Origin: Modestobacter excelsi
Lineage (GTDB): Bacteria > Actinomycetota > Actinomycetes > Mycobacteriales > Geodermatophilaceae
Direction: 5' to 3'
Length of the DNA stretch: 55,513 nucleotides
NCBI RefSeq assembly: GCF_005930495.1
Contig: NZ_SJEX01000022.1
Span: forward strand, 1-55,513
Positions 1 through 8,315 of this stretch are shown here, piece after piece (position 1 is the stretch's first letter; each line of letters starts with the position of its first letter). Below the pieces are notes generated by a model. It was not told the origin of the DNA. It made no database searches and saw nothing but the letters and a program-made list of their open reading frames with translations. The position numbers and the translations under genes are program-made.

Positions 1-645
1 GGGGTGGACGGGGCGGGGGTGACCGTGCACCTGCGGCTGCCCACGTCGTTCTGCGCGCCGAACTTCGCCTGGCTGATGGTGTCCGACGCCCGGGATGCCG
101 TCGTCGCGCTGCCCGGTGCCGGGCGGGTGGTGGTCGAGCTCGACGACCACCACGACTCCGACCTGATCAACCGGGGCCTGGCGGCGGACGCCGGCTACCG
201 CGGCACGTTCGGGCACGAGGCCGACGACAGCCTCGACGAGCTGCGCGCGACGTTCCAGCGCAAGGCGCACACCGCCGCCATGGAGCGGGCGCTCACCGGC
301 TGGCTGCGGGCCGACCCGTCCCGGACCGAGTCCGCGGTCCTCGACGTCACCCTCGGCGACCTGCCGGCCGGGCCGGTCACCGAGGCGCTGCGGCACCGCC
401 GCGCCGTCCTCGGCCTGCCGGTGGAGGACACCGCCCCGGTGCTGCTGGCACCGGACGGCTCCCGGCCGACGGCGCAGACCGCAGCGCTCACCCTGCGCCG
501 GGCCCGGTCGGTGCGCATCTCGGTCGACGGCAACGCGCACTTCTGCCGCGGGCTGCTGGCCACCCGCTACCCCGGCGCCGAGGGCGACCAGACCCCACGC
601 GCCGACGACACACACCCGTTGCTCCCCCTGGAGGTCAGGTCGTGA
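1..645 (+). CDS. DUF59/MIP18-type metal-sulfur assembly-like protein (5' truncated)
   Basis: The reading frame is open at the left edge, so the N-terminus is missing; GTG at 4 is only an in-window start. The visible part begins in a DUF59-like fold (VTVHLRLPTSFCAPNFAW, then an alternating hydrophobic strand VVVELDDHH). It continues into a conserved-looking helix LDELRATFQRKAH and a variable Arg/Ala-rich tail. Proteins of this kind are found beside alcohol dehydrogenases in actinobacterial propane/alkane monooxygenase loci, where a role in iron-site maturation of the diiron oxygenase is suspected. The stop overlaps the GTG of the following dehydrogenase by 4 nt, so the two are translationally coupled. 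The family assignment is moderately sure; the link to a monooxygenase is inference because those genes would lie outside the window. Confidence 0.65.
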   Translation, partial: GVDGAGVTVHLRLPTSFCAPNFAWLMVSDARDAVVALPGAGRVVVELDDHHDSDLINRGLAADAGYRGTFGHEADDSLDELRATFQRKAHTAAMERALTGWLRADPSRTESAVLDVTLGDLPAGPVTEALRHRRAVLGLPVEDTAPVLLAPDGSRPTAQTAALTLRRARSVRISVDGNAHFCRGLLATRYPGAEGDQTPRADDTHPLLPLEVRS

Positions 646-1670
646 AGGCAGTCCGCGTGCACGAGTACGGCAAGCCCCCCTCGGTCGACGACATCCCGGA
701 GCCGACGCTGCAGGGCCCGCTCGACGTCCTGGTGCACGTCGACGCGGCCGGGGTGTGCCGGACCGACCTGCACATCATCGAGGGCCAGTGGGCCGAGGCG
801 AGCGGCGTCGGCCTGCCCTACGTGATCGGCCACGAGAACGCCGGCACCGTCGTCGAGGTCGGCGACGCGGTGCGCAACGTCGCCGTCGGCGACAAGGTCA
901 TCCTGCACCCGCTGGTGACCTGCGGGCTGTGCCCGCCCTGCCGGCGCGGGGACGACGTGCACTGCGAGAACGGCGAGTTCCCCGGCATCAGCCGGGACGG
1001 CGGGATGGCCGAGCTGCTCCGCACCAACGCCCGGTCGGTGGTGACGCTCGCCGAGGGGCTGCAGCCGGTCGACGTCGCCGCGCTCGCCGACGCCGGGCTC
1101 ACCGCGCAGCACGCCGTCCGCAAGGCCGTGCCGCTGCTGCCGGCCACCGCCCGGGCGGTGGTCATCGGCGCGGGCGGCCTCGGGCACATCGGCCTGCAGT
1201 GCCTGCTGGCGATGACCCCGGCCGAGGTCACCGTCGTCGACCGCTCGGCCGAGGCGCTCGCCAAGGCCGCCGAGCTCGGCGCGCACCGGACCGTCCAGGC
1301 CGGGGACGACACGGTGGCGGAGGTGCTGGACGCGCTGGGCGGCACGGGCGCGGAGGTCGTCTTCGACTTCGTCGGCGAGCACGGCACCGAGGCGGAGGGC
1401 GTGGCGATGACCCGGGACACCGGGTCCTACTACGTCATCGGCTACGGCGGCGCGGTCGAGGTGCCGACCCTGGAGATCATCAACCGGGAGATCAGCATCG
1501 TCGGCAACAAGGTCGGCTCGTACACCGACCTCCGCGAGCTGATGGCACTCGCTGCCCGCGGCCTGGTCACGCTGTCGACGAGGACGTACCCGCTGGCGTC
1601 GGCGCTGGAGGCGCTCGACGACCTCGACGGCGGCCGGCTCCCGGGGACCCGGGCGATCCTCGTGCCGTGA
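642..1670 (+). CDS. Zinc-dependent alcohol dehydrogenase (MDR family)
   Basis: This is a 342-residue NAD(P)-dependent alcohol dehydrogenase, normal length for the family, predicted cytosolic. Catalytic zinc ligands appear in GVCRTDLHIIEG and IGHENAGTVVEVGD. A cysteine cluster for the structural zinc is visible as CGLCPPCRRGDDVHC. The Rossmann motif is VIGAGGLGHIG at about residues 173-183. The start is GTG at 642, inside the upstream stop (GTGA overlap), preceded by the Shine-Dalgarno-like GAGGTCAGG. In propane-type loci such enzymes oxidise the secondary or primary alcohol made by the monooxygenase. That substrate is inferred from the DUF59-like neighbour only; any short alcohol is possible. 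Confidence 0.9.
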   Translation: MKAVRVHEYGKPPSVDDIPEPTLQGPLDVLVHVDAAGVCRTDLHIIEGQWAEASGVGLPYVIGHENAGTVVEVGDAVRNVAVGDKVILHPLVTCGLCPPCRRGDDVHCENGEFPGISRDGGMAELLRTNARSVVTLAEGLQPVDVAALADAGLTAQHAVRKAVPLLPATARAVVIGAGGLGHIGLQCLLAMTPAEVTVVDRSAEALAKAAELGAHRTVQAGDDTVAEVLDALGGTGAEVVFDFVGEHGTEAEGVAMTRDTGSYYVIGYGGAVEVPTLEIINREISIVGNKVGSYTDLRELMALAARGLVTLSTRTYPLASALEALDDLDGGRLPGTRAILVP

Positions 1671-1675
1671 GGGGT

Positions 1676-1703
1676 GTGCGCCCCGCCCCCGGGCGGGGCG
1701 CAC
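1676..1703. terminator. Strong GC hairpin between convergent genes
   Basis: Two 13-nt arms (GTGCGCCCCGCCC and its complement) flank a 2-nt centre, six bases after the dehydrogenase stop. There is no T-tract. The symmetry means it could end transcription from both sides, the plus-strand dehydrogenase and the minus-strand ORF ending at 1725. Confidence 0.7.
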
Positions 1704-1724
1704 GCCCCCCGGCCCGAGCCGGCA

Positions 1725-2039
1725 TCAGCCGAGGGGCGGTTGCACCCGGTCGACCCGGCGCTGCACCACCAGGGCGCGCTGCTGCCGGCGGCGGCGCTCG
1801 GCGACGGCCCGGCCGAGCCCCCGCGGCCGGCGCGGGTGCCGCGCCGCCTCGTCGGAGAGCTGCTGGGCGGCCAGCAGGACGGCGGACGGGCGGGCGGGGA
1901 CGACGGGGAGGCCGACCACCACGAGGCGGTCACCGCCACCGTCGGTCACCGGCTCGGGCGCGGCCGGCAGCGCCGGACCGGCCGTCGTCGTCACCGGATC
2001 GGCGGTGCTGCCCGGCAGGGAGACGGGGACCGTCAGCAC
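1725..2039 (-). CDS. Hypothetical protein, possible
   Basis: I do not recognise this gene. From GTG at 2039 it would encode 104 residues. The first half is Thr/Pro/Ala-rich, followed by DRLVVVGLPVVPARPSAV and a strongly basic, Arg-rich C-terminus (RRQQRALVVQRR). The frame stays open upstream to 2279, but that extension is low-complexity Pro/Arg and looks like an out-of-frame reading of GC-rich DNA. The ORF converges on the hairpin at 1676-1703, which mildly supports it as a transcribed gene. It may instead be the frameshifted 3' part of one gene with the short ORF at 2059-2232. Confidence is low. Confidence 0.35.
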   Translation of the reverse strand: MLTVPVSLPGSTADPVTTTAGPALPAAPEPVTDGGGDRLVVVGLPVVPARPSAVLLAAQQLSDEAARHPRRPRGLGRAVAERRRRQQRALVVQRRVDRVQPPLG

Positions 2040-2058
2040 GGGCGGGGGTCCGAGGAGG

Positions 2059-2232
2059 TCACGGGTGCGGCAGCTCGCTGCCGGCGTCGGTGTCCGGGCC
2101 GGTCGCGCCGACCGGGCGGGCCACCAGCGGCGTCCGCTTCGGCACGTCCCGCGGGGTGGGACGCCGGGGACCGGCCCCGGGCTCGCCGGGAGCTGCTGCC
2201 GGAGCAGCGGGGGGACGTGCAGGGGTGGCCAT
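2059..2232 (-). CDS. Short hypothetical ORF, possible
   Basis: The ORF has an ATG at 2232 and 57 codons, rich in Pro, Ala and Arg (starts MATPARPPAAP). There is no convincing ribosome binding site. It ends 20 nt before the GTG of the next minus-strand ORF, in a different frame. It could be the front part of a single frameshifted gene spanning 1725-2232. Nothing in it identifies a function. Confidence 0.22.
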   Translation of the reverse strand: MATPARPPAAPAAAPGEPGAGPRRPTPRDVPKRTPLVARPVGATGPDTDAGSELPHP

Positions 2233-2307
2233 GGAGGACGCGCCGATCTCCCGAGGGGCTGGACGCCGAGCGGCGCCACTGACGACGCTACCCAGCAGCG
2301 GGCCCGT

Positions 2308-2553
2308 TCATCCGTCGACGGGCCGGTCCGGGGTGTGGACCTCGCCGAGTTCCGTCACAGCCACCACCTGGGCGGTCGGGAACAGCTCGATGGGCCGGCC
2401 CGGGTCGGCACCGTCGGCGACGGTGAGCCAGCCGGGCGGCCCGAACCGGACCACCCGGTCGACGAGCTCGACCACCACCCCGGGGAGCGCGGGGTCCCGC
2501 AGCCGGACGGTGCCGGAGTACAGGTGCCGGTCGTTGACGGTCGTGATGTCCAT
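2308..2553 (-). CDS. Small hypothetical protein (81 aa)
   Basis: Starting at ATG 2553 the product is an 81-residue, mostly beta-strand-like protein: MDITTVNDRHLYSGTVRLRD, then VVVELVDRVVRFGPPGWLTVADG and IELFPTAQVVAVTELGEV. The start has a GGAGG-type Shine-Dalgarno site just upstream. A longer in-frame extension reads as Arg/Pro/Ser-rich shadow and was dropped. The alternation of short hydrophobic strands with charged turns suggests a small folded beta domain, but I do not recognise the family. It lies downstream of the AI-2E permease gene in the same direction with a 37-nt gap and may be co-transcribed with it. Confidence 0.6.
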   Translation of the reverse strand: MDITTVNDRHLYSGTVRLRDPALPGVVVELVDRVVRFGPPGWLTVADGADPGRPIELFPTAQVVAVTELGEVHTPDRPVDG

Positions 2554-2590
2554 CGCGCCAGCCTCCTCCCGGCATCGCCCCCGCGATGCG

Positions 2591-3793
2591 TCAGGCCGAC
2601 GAGGCGGCGTCCGGCGGGGGCTCCCCGGCCGGCGGCTCGGCGTCCTCGTCGACGGCCGGCTCCTCCTCCACCAGCTCGTAGCCGTGCGCGTAGGTCTCCA
2701 GGACCGCCTGCACGGCGGCGACCACCGGGATGGAGACCAGCGCGCCCATCGGCCCGAACAGGGCCGCACCGGCGATGACCGCGCCGAAGGCCACGGCTGG
2801 GTGCACCGAGACCGTCAGCGCGGTGATCCGCGGTGCCAGCAGGTAGTTCTCGACCTGCTGGTACAGGGTGCCGAACAGCACGACCCACAGCGCGTCGACC
2901 GGCTGGTCCGACAGGGCGATGAGCGCCGGCAGCGCGATCGCCAGGTAGGTGCCCACGGTGGGGATGAACTGCGAGACGATCCCGGTCCAGATGGCCAGCG
3001 GCAGCCAGAAGGGGACGCCGATGGCCCACAGCAGCACCCCGGTCGCCGCGGCGTTGACCAGCGCGAGCACCAACCGCGACAGCAGGTAGCCGCCGGTCTT
3101 GTCCACCGCGATCTCCCACACCGTGGCGATCACCCGCTGGTGCCGCGGCGGGAACCAGGTGGAGACGATCGCCCGCAACCGCGGGCCCTCGGCGGACATG
3201 TAGAAGGCGAACAGCAGGAACGCCAGGAGCTGGAACAGCAACCCGACGAGCGAGGAGAGGATGCCGACCAGCCCGGGCGCGAGGTCCTGGACCAGCCCCT
3301 GGACCCGCTCCGACGTCAGGTTCAGTGAGTCCACGACGTCCGCGGCCCGGAAGTCGGTGTCGAACGTCCCGTTGACCCAGCGCACCACGTCGGCGACCGC
3401 GTCGGGCAGGACCGTCACCAGCTGGCTGAGCTGGTCGACCAGCAGGGCACCGAACACCGCCAGGAAGCCGATGGCGGCGGCGACGAGGCCGATCATCACC
3501 ACGCCGGTGGCCGCCCCCCGCCGCAGCCCGCGGCGGACGAGTGCCTCCACGATCGGCTCGATGCCGACGGCGAACAGCCAGGCCAGGAAGAGCAGGCCCA
3601 GGAAGCCCCGGAGGTGGCCGAACAGCCACAGCGCGAGCTGGTAGCCGGTGACGACGGCGAGCACCAGCAGCACGCCGCGCCGCAGCCACGGCGGTTCCTG
3701 CCGTGGCCAGCCCGCCGAGTCGGTGGGCGCCCGCTGCAGGACCTTGGGGACGACGGGGCTGGGCACTGGCCGCGGGCGACGCAGACCGGGCAC
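2591..3793 (-). CDS. AI-2E family transporter (UPF0118/TqsA-like permease)
   Basis: This polytopic membrane protein of about 400 residues matches the AI-2E/UPF0118 exporter family in length and hydropathy. After a short cytosolic N-terminus come paired helices (VLLVLAVVTGYQLALWLF, FLGLLFLAWLFAVGIEPIVEAL). A long amphipathic region follows (LVDQLSQLVTVLPDAV...), then the family-typical helix FQLLAFLLFAFYM and the C-terminal helices containing IWTGIVSQFIPTVGTYLAI and YQQVENYLLAPRI. The C-terminus is acidic and Pro-rich. Start GTG 3793 is chosen because GGAGAGG lies 10 nt upstream; GTG 3766 is an alternative. Family members export varied small molecules or ions, and the substrate cannot be told from sequence. 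Confidence 0.88.
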   Translation of the reverse strand: MPGLRRPRPVPSPVVPKVLQRAPTDSAGWPRQEPPWLRRGVLLVLAVVTGYQLALWLFGHLRGFLGLLFLAWLFAVGIEPIVEALVRRGLRRGAATGVVMIGLVAAAIGFLAVFGALLVDQLSQLVTVLPDAVADVVRWVNGTFDTDFRAADVVDSLNLTSERVQGLVQDLAPGLVGILSSLVGLLFQLLAFLLFAFYMSAEGPRLRAIVSTWFPPRHQRVIATVWEIAVDKTGGYLLSRLVLALVNAAATGVLLWAIGVPFWLPLAIWTGIVSQFIPTVGTYLAIALPALIALSDQPVDALWVVLFGTLYQQVENYLLAPRITALTVSVHPAVAFGAVIAGAALFGPMGALVSIPVVAAVQAVLETYAHGYELVEEEPAVDEDAEPPAGEPPPDAASSA

Positions 3794-3814
3794 GGGGCCA
3801 CCGCCTCTCCCCGG

Positions 3815-3831
3815 CGCCCCCGGGCGGGGCG
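3815..3831. terminator. Small GC hairpin
   Basis: CGCCCC and GGGGCG arms flank the loop CGGGC, between the stop of the 195-aa minus-strand gene and the start of the permease gene. It may separate their transcripts. It is weak and lacks a T-tract. Confidence 0.35.
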
Positions 3832-3837
3832 GCCGGC

Positions 3838-4425
3838 TCAGCCGCGCAGCGCGCGCACCACCCGGCGCGCGCCCAGCACCATCACAGCACCACCGGCGAC
3901 CCACGGGCCCGCCACGACCACCGGGTCGAGCACCTGGTGCCGCCGGTCGGAGCGTCCGCTGCGCGCCGTACCGCCGGCGGTCAGCTCGGTCCGCACGCCG
4001 GTCTCGGTGATCGGGTTGTCCGGGTGCAGCGAGGCGAACGACCGGAGGTGGCTGCCCCACGCGTCGACCCGGTCACCGGCGATGAGCAGCAGCCAGTGGG
4101 CCAGCCGGGCTTCGCTGAACCGCACGTAGGCGAGCCGGCGGATCGCGCCGGAGAGGCCGTGCAGCGGCTGCGCGGTGCCGAACACCGGGGTGACGAAGGC
4201 GTGCTCGATGGAGTGCTCGCGGCCCTCGGACCCGGGCTGCCGGTCGGGGAAGTCCCAGTGCGCGCCGGTGGTGCCCGGCGAGTACTGCAGCTTGGGGGAG
4301 GACGGCCGGTCGGCCGGGTCGAGGTCCGCGCCCCACCCGGGGATGCGGGCGCGCAGCTCCTCCCGGCTGGGCGGCGGGGTGCGCTTGTCGCTCACGTAGG
4401 CGCTGGGGATGTCGTCCTCGGCCAT
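3838..4425 (-). CDS. Hypothetical protein with C-terminal membrane helix (195 aa)
   Basis: The ATG at 4425 is preceded by a good Shine-Dalgarno (AGAGGGGAC). The soluble part (residues 1-150) contains conserved-looking stretches such as IPGWGADLDPADRPS, AHWDFPDRQPGSEGREHSIEH and VFGTAQPLHGLSGAIRRLAY. It ends in one hydrophobic segment (VVVAGPWVAGGAVMVLGAR) followed by basic residues, so it is probably anchored with the N-terminal part in the cytosol. It lies 14 nt downstream of a zinc alcohol dehydrogenase gene, very likely in one transcript. I do not know its function; the pairing suggests a role linked to the dehydrogenase or to the membrane. Confidence 0.75.
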   Translation of the reverse strand: MAEDDIPSAYVSDKRTPPPSREELRARIPGWGADLDPADRPSSPKLQYSPGTTGAHWDFPDRQPGSEGREHSIEHAFVTPVFGTAQPLHGLSGAIRRLAYVRFSEARLAHWLLLIAGDRVDAWGSHLRSFASLHPDNPITETGVRTELTAGGTARSGRSDRRHQVLDPVVVAGPWVAGGAVMVLGARRVVRALRG

Positions 4426-4439
4426 CGGGATGTCCCCTC

Positions 4440-5588
4440 TCAGGACGCGCTGGGCACGATGAGCGGCTTGATGCAGCCGTCGAGCTTGGCGGAGAACACG
4501 TGGTAGGCCTCGGAGATGTCCTCCAGCGGGAACCGGTGGGTGACCATCTCCCGCGGCGTGAGGTGGCCGTTGCGCACGTGCTCGAACATCCGCGGCCACT
4601 GCCGCTTCACCGGCGTCTGGTTCATCCGCAGCGTCAGGCCCTTGTTGAGCGCGTCGCCGAACTTGACCATGTTCGGGATCGGCCCGTAGGCGCCGACCAC
4701 CGAGACGGTGCCGCCCTTGCGCACGCCGTCGATGGCCCAGTTCAGCGCGATCGGCGAGCCGCCCTGCAGCTTCAGCTTGGTGCCGGTCACGTGCATGAGC
4801 AGGTTCCCGTCGGCCTCCGCGCCCACGGCGTCGATGACGACGTCCGCGCCGAGGAAGTCGGTCTGCCGCTTCATCTCGAGCACCACGTCGTCGATCTCGT
4901 CGTAGTCCCACACCTCGGCGTGCGCCATGGTGCGGGCCTTCTCCAGCCGCTCGGTGAGGTGGTCGATGACGATCACCCGGCCGGCGCCCATCAGCCACGA
5001 CGACTGCGCGGCGATCAGCCCGACCGGCCCGGCGCCCAGGACGACGACCGTGTCCCCCTCGGCGATCTCCCCGAGCTGCGCGCCGAAGTAGCCGGTGGCG
5101 GCGGCGTCGGTGAGCAGCACGGCGTCCTCGTCGTGCATCCAGTCCGGGATCCGCACCGGGCCGACGTCGGCGAAGGGCACCCGCACGTACTCCGCCTGCC
5201 CGCCGTCGTAGCCACCGGTGGTGTGCGAGTAGCCGTAGATGCCGCCCACCGCCGTGGCGTTGGGGTTGACGTTGTGGCAGTTGCTGTACAGCCCGCGGGA
5301 GCAGTACCAGCAGCTGCCGCAGAAGACGTTGAAGGGCACCATCACCCGGTCCCCGACCTGCAGGTCCTGCACGGAGGAGCCGATCTCGTCGACGACGCCG
5401 ATGAACTCGTGGCCGAAGGTGTGGCCGACCCGGGTGTCCGGCATCAGGCCGTGGTACAGGTGCAGGTCCGAGCCGCAGATGGCGGCCAGCTGCACCTTCA
5501 CGATCGCGTCGTTGGGGTGCTCGATCCGGGGCTTGTCCTTCTCCTCGACCCGCAGCTTGTACGGGCCGCGGTACGTCATGGCGCGCAT
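4440..5588 (-). CDS. Zinc-dependent alcohol/formaldehyde dehydrogenase-like enzyme
   Basis: The product is 382 residues, the length of the FDH-like subgroup of medium-chain dehydrogenases. Visible motifs are the catalytic zinc sites CGSDLHLYHG and FGHEFIGVV, the structural-zinc cysteine cluster CGSCWYCSRGLYSNC, and the NAD-binding VVLGAGPVGLIAAQ. ATG 5588 has an ideal AGGAGG four bases upstream; ATG 5580 is a possible alternative. The long insert after the cysteine cluster and the C-terminal KPLIVPS resemble glutathione-independent formaldehyde and threonine-type dehydrogenases. The reaction is presumably NAD-linked oxidation of an alcohol or aldehyde hydrate; the actual substrate is unknown. 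It forms an operon with the downstream membrane-anchored protein. Confidence 0.88.
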   Translation of the reverse strand: MRAMTYRGPYKLRVEEKDKPRIEHPNDAIVKVQLAAICGSDLHLYHGLMPDTRVGHTFGHEFIGVVDEIGSSVQDLQVGDRVMVPFNVFCGSCWYCSRGLYSNCHNVNPNATAVGGIYGYSHTTGGYDGGQAEYVRVPFADVGPVRIPDWMHDEDAVLLTDAAATGYFGAQLGEIAEGDTVVVLGAGPVGLIAAQSSWLMGAGRVIVIDHLTERLEKARTMAHAEVWDYDEIDDVVLEMKRQTDFLGADVVIDAVGAEADGNLLMHVTGTKLKLQGGSPIALNWAIDGVRKGGTVSVVGAYGPIPNMVKFGDALNKGLTLRMNQTPVKRQWPRMFEHVRNGHLTPREMVTHRFPLEDISEAYHVFSAKLDGCIKPLIVPSAS

Positions 5589-5671
5589 GGGACCTCCTGG
5601 GGAACGGCTCGACTGCTGGCCAGTGCCCCGGGCCCGGCCCGGGCAACCCCGGCGGCGGCCGCGGCCGCGGG

Positions 5672-6277
5672 TCAGGGCAGCTGCACGGTCGTGGTCACCC
5701 GCACCACCGAGGGCCGCGGGGGCACCGAGCCGAAGCCGAAGGTGACCGGTGGCCGGACCGGGGTGAGGGCGCCCAGCGGCTCGCCGTCCCAGCGGGCGTC
5801 GACCTCGACGAGGGCGTGCAGGTCCTGCACCCCGTACCACTCGGTGCGCCCGTTGCCGGCCGACCCCGTCGTCCGCAGCCCGGTGGTGACCCGGGCCGGC
5901 AGGTCCAGCAGGCCGATCCAGGCCGGCCTGCGGGCCAGCCGGGCCGGCACCGCGTGCAGCAGCCGGCCCAGCACGGGCCGGGGCCCGGTCCGGGTCCGCA
6001 GGTCCAGCGGTCCGGCCTGCACCGACCACGTCCGGTCGTCCGGCCGGGCCACGGTCACCGGCACGATCCGCACCTCGTCGAAGGTGTACGTCGCGCCGAC
6101 GAAGTCGGCGACCTCCGGGCCGGGCGCGAGCAGCACGCGGGAGCCGCCGGGCCGCTGCACCATCACGTCCGAGATCGGGCCGAGCGGGGAACGCGGCCAG
6201 TGCCCCACCACCACGCGGGTGCCCGAGACGGTGCCGAGCCCGAGGATCCAGCCGTCGAACGTCAGCCGCGTCGTCAC
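5672..6277 (-). CDS. Hypothetical protein (201 aa)
   Basis: From GTG 6277 (AGGA five bases upstream) the protein reads VTTRLTFDGWILGLGTVSGTRVVVGHW and continues through VRIVPVTVARPDDRTWSV, LLHAVPARLARRPAWIG and a C-terminal beta-rich part ending TTTVQLP. The open frame extends much further upstream, but there it is Arg/Gly/Pro-rich and reads antisense to the P450 gene, so it was cut. The strand-rich pattern with few charged helices resembles acetoacetate-decarboxylase-like or small lipid-binding beta folds, but I see no diagnostic motif and make no functional claim. It is divergent from the cytochrome P450 gene. Confidence 0.6.
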   Translation of the reverse strand: MTTRLTFDGWILGLGTVSGTRVVVGHWPRSPLGPISDVMVQRPGGSRVLLAPGPEVADFVGATYTFDEVRIVPVTVARPDDRTWSVQAGPLDLRTRTGPRPVLGRLLHAVPARLARRPAWIGLLDLPARVTTGLRTTGSAGNGRTEWYGVQDLHALVEVDARWDGEPLGALTPVRPPVTFGFGSVPPRPSVVRVTTTVQLP

Positions 6278-6379
6278 CGCCGTCCTGTATCCGGCCGCCG
6301 TGCGGCCGAACCCGGGGCGCCGCCGTGACACGGGTGGGGCGCAGGGGGTGCGTCGGTGCGCGGACAGGGCGTGGCAGCC

Positions 6380-6409
6380 TTGATCACGCTCGTCGTGCTG
6401 CAGTACGAA
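6380..6409 (+). promoter_or_regulatory. Possible P450 promoter
   Basis: TTGATC and TACGAA hexamers are separated by 18 bp, 36 bp before the P450 start, in a locally less GC-rich patch. This rests on visual match only. Confidence 0.3.
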
Positions 6410-6444
6410 GACAGCATCGTCCTCGACACCCCGGAAGGGGCAGC

Positions 6445-7836
6445 GTGTTCCGCGAATCGGTGTTCGGCACCCCGGACCGGTCGCACCGCCTGCGCACCGA
6501 CCCGACGGCCCACGGCCGCCGGCAGGGCCACCGGGTGGCACCCGCGGTCAGGGCCCGCGCCCGTGCGCTGGCCGGCCGCCTGATCACCCGGCGCATCCAG
6601 CGCAAGGGCATCGACCTGTCGGCGATGACCTTCATCCCGGAGCGCTCGAAGGTCCCCCTGCAGCGGATCGGCACCGACCCGGTGCCCCGGCTGGCCCAGC
6701 TGCGGGCCACCGACCCGGTGCACCGGCTGAGGTTCCCGTTCGACTTCCGGGTCTACCTGGTCACCGGCCACGAGCAGGTGCGTGCCGTGCTCGCCGACCG
6801 GGAGAACTACAGCAACGACATCCGGCACCTGCTGCCCGGCACCGGCCCGGGCACCGGGGAGGACGTCGGCGGGCTGGGCTTCACCGACCCGCCGGTGCAC
6901 ACCCGGCTGCGCAAGATCGTCACCCCGGAGTTCACGATGCGCCGGCTGGCCCGGCTCGAGCCGATGATCGAGCGGATCGTGGCCCAGCAGCTCGACGAGC
7001 TCGCCGCCGCCGGTCCGACCGCCGACCTCGCCAGGCTGGTGTCCTTCCCGGTGCCGTTCCAGACCATCTGCGCGCTGCTGGGGCTGGACCTCGACGACCG
7101 CGAGGCCTTCGCCCGGCTCGGTGTGCAGCGCTTCGACGCCACCGGCGGCGCCGCGGGCGCCTTCGGTGCGGTCTCCGAGCAGCGGGAGTTCCTCTTCGAC
7201 GCGGTGGCCCGGCAGCGCAAGGAGCCCGGGCCCGGCCTGATCGGCCAGATCATCCGGGACGAGGGTGACCTGATCTCCGACGTCGACCTGGCCGGGCTCG
7301 CCGACGGCGTCTTCACCGGCGGGTACGAGACGACCGCCGGGATGATCTCGCTGTCGACGATGGTGCTGCTGCGCGACCCGGCGCACGCCGAGCTGGTGCG
7401 CACCGGCAGCCGCGCCGACGTCGACCGCGTGGTCGAGGAGCTGCTGCGCCACCTCTCGGTCGTCCAGCTGGCCTTCCCCCGGTTCGCCAAGCGCGACACG
7501 GAGATCGCCGGGCAATCGCTGCGCGCCGGGGACGTCGTGCTCGCCTCGCTCAGCGGCGCCAACCGCGACCCGGCCACCGCAGGCGCCGACCCCGACGCCT
7601 TCGACCCGGCGCGGGTGCCCATCAGCGGTCACCTCGCCTTCGGGCACGGCATCCACCGCTGCATCGGCGCCGAACTGGCCCGGATGGAGCTGCGGATCCT
7701 GCTGCCGGCGCTGCTCCGGCGGTTCCCGGACCTCGCCGTCGCCGTCCCGTCCGAGCAGCTGGCCTTCCGGCCGCTGTCGTTCGTCTACGGCCTCGACGAG
7801 CTGCCCGTCCGGGTTGGCCCAGCGCTGACCGGGTAG
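6445..7836 (+). CDS. Cytochrome P450
   Basis: This is a 463-residue soluble bacterial P450, a haem-thiolate monooxygenase that uses electrons from a ferredoxin/reductase. Signatures are the oxygen-activating I-helix GGYETTAG (Thr296/Thr297), the K-helix ExxR within VEELLRHLS, and the haem loop [12 protein letters not shown] with axial Cys406. The start GTG 6445 follows GAAGGGG. The N-terminal 60 residues are basic and variable, about 40-60 residues longer than typical bacterial P450s, and could be partly untranslated if a later start is used. No ferredoxin or reductase gene is adjacent, so redox partners are encoded elsewhere. The substrate is unknown. Confidence 0.93.
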   Translation: MFRESVFGTPDRSHRLRTDPTAHGRRQGHRVAPAVRARARALAGRLITRRIQRKGIDLSAMTFIPERSKVPLQRIGTDPVPRLAQLRATDPVHRLRFPFDFRVYLVTGHEQVRAVLADRENYSNDIRHLLPGTGPGTGEDVGGLGFTDPPVHTRLRKIVTPEFTMRRLARLEPMIERIVAQQLDELAAAGPTADLARLVSFPVPFQTICALLGLDLDDREAFARLGVQRFDATGGAAGAFGAVSEQREFLFDAVARQRKEPGPGLIGQIIRDEGDLISDVDLAGLADGVFTGGYETTAGMISLSTMVLLRDPAHAELVRTGSRADVDRVVEELLRHLSVVQLAFPRFAKRDTEIAGQSLRAGDVVLASLSGANRDPATAGADPDAFDPARVPISGHLAFGHGIHRCIGAELARMELRILLPALLRRFPDLAVAVPSEQLAFRPLSFVYGLDELPVRVGPALTG

Positions 7837-7871
7837 CCGTCCGTCGACACGTCCACGTCGAGGAGGACCAC

Positions 7872-8294
7872 ATGACAGCGAGCACTCCGGGCAGCTCGAC
7901 GGCCGACCTGGTGCAGTCCCTGACCAACGACGTCGGCGCGCTGGTGCGGCAGGAGCTGCGCCAGGCGCAGCAGGAGCTGGCCGACAAGGCCAAGCAGGTA
8001 GGCAGGGCCGGCGGGCTGCTCGGTGCAGCAGCGGTGCTCGGCACGCTGGCGGTCGGGACGTCGGGCGCGTTGGTCCTGCGGGTGCTCGAGCGGCGGTTCT
8101 CCCCCACCACGTCGGCGCTGCTGGCGACGGGGCTGTTCGGAGGTGCCGCCGGCGGGCTGGCGGTCACCGCCCTGCAGCAGCTCCGCGAGGCGGCGCCGCT
8201 GGTGCCGACGGGGACCGTCGCGAGCCTGCGCGAGGACGTGCGTGCCGCGACGGCCGCGACGCCGCCTGCGGACGGGACACCGCCGCAGCCCTGA
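7872..8294 (+). CDS. Actinobacterial Holin-X-like membrane protein (phage holin superfamily III)
   Basis: The protein has 140 residues. It begins with the amphipathic helix [30 protein letters not shown], typical of the Holin-X/DUF1469 family. Two hydrophobic helices follow ([22 protein letters not shown] and [20 protein letters not shown]) and then a polar tail. GAGGAGGA lies before the ATG. Despite the family name this is normally a chromosomal inner-membrane protein of unknown role, not evidence of prophage; no other phage gene is nearby. It follows the P450 gene by 35 nt and could be on the same transcript. Confidence 0.75.
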   Translation: MTASTPGSSTADLVQSLTNDVGALVRQELRQAQQELADKAKQVGRAGGLLGAAAVLGTLAVGTSGALVLRVLERRFSPTTSALLATGLFGGAAGGLAVTALQQLREAAPLVPTGTVASLREDVRAATAATPPADGTPPQP

Positions 8295-8315
8295 TCGGCG
8301 CGGACCGGCTCTCCG

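Noticed and set aside
7872-8294. Holin-X-like protein as a sign of prophage
   Set aside because: The family is common on actinobacterial chromosomes, and no other phage gene, integrase or attachment site is seen.
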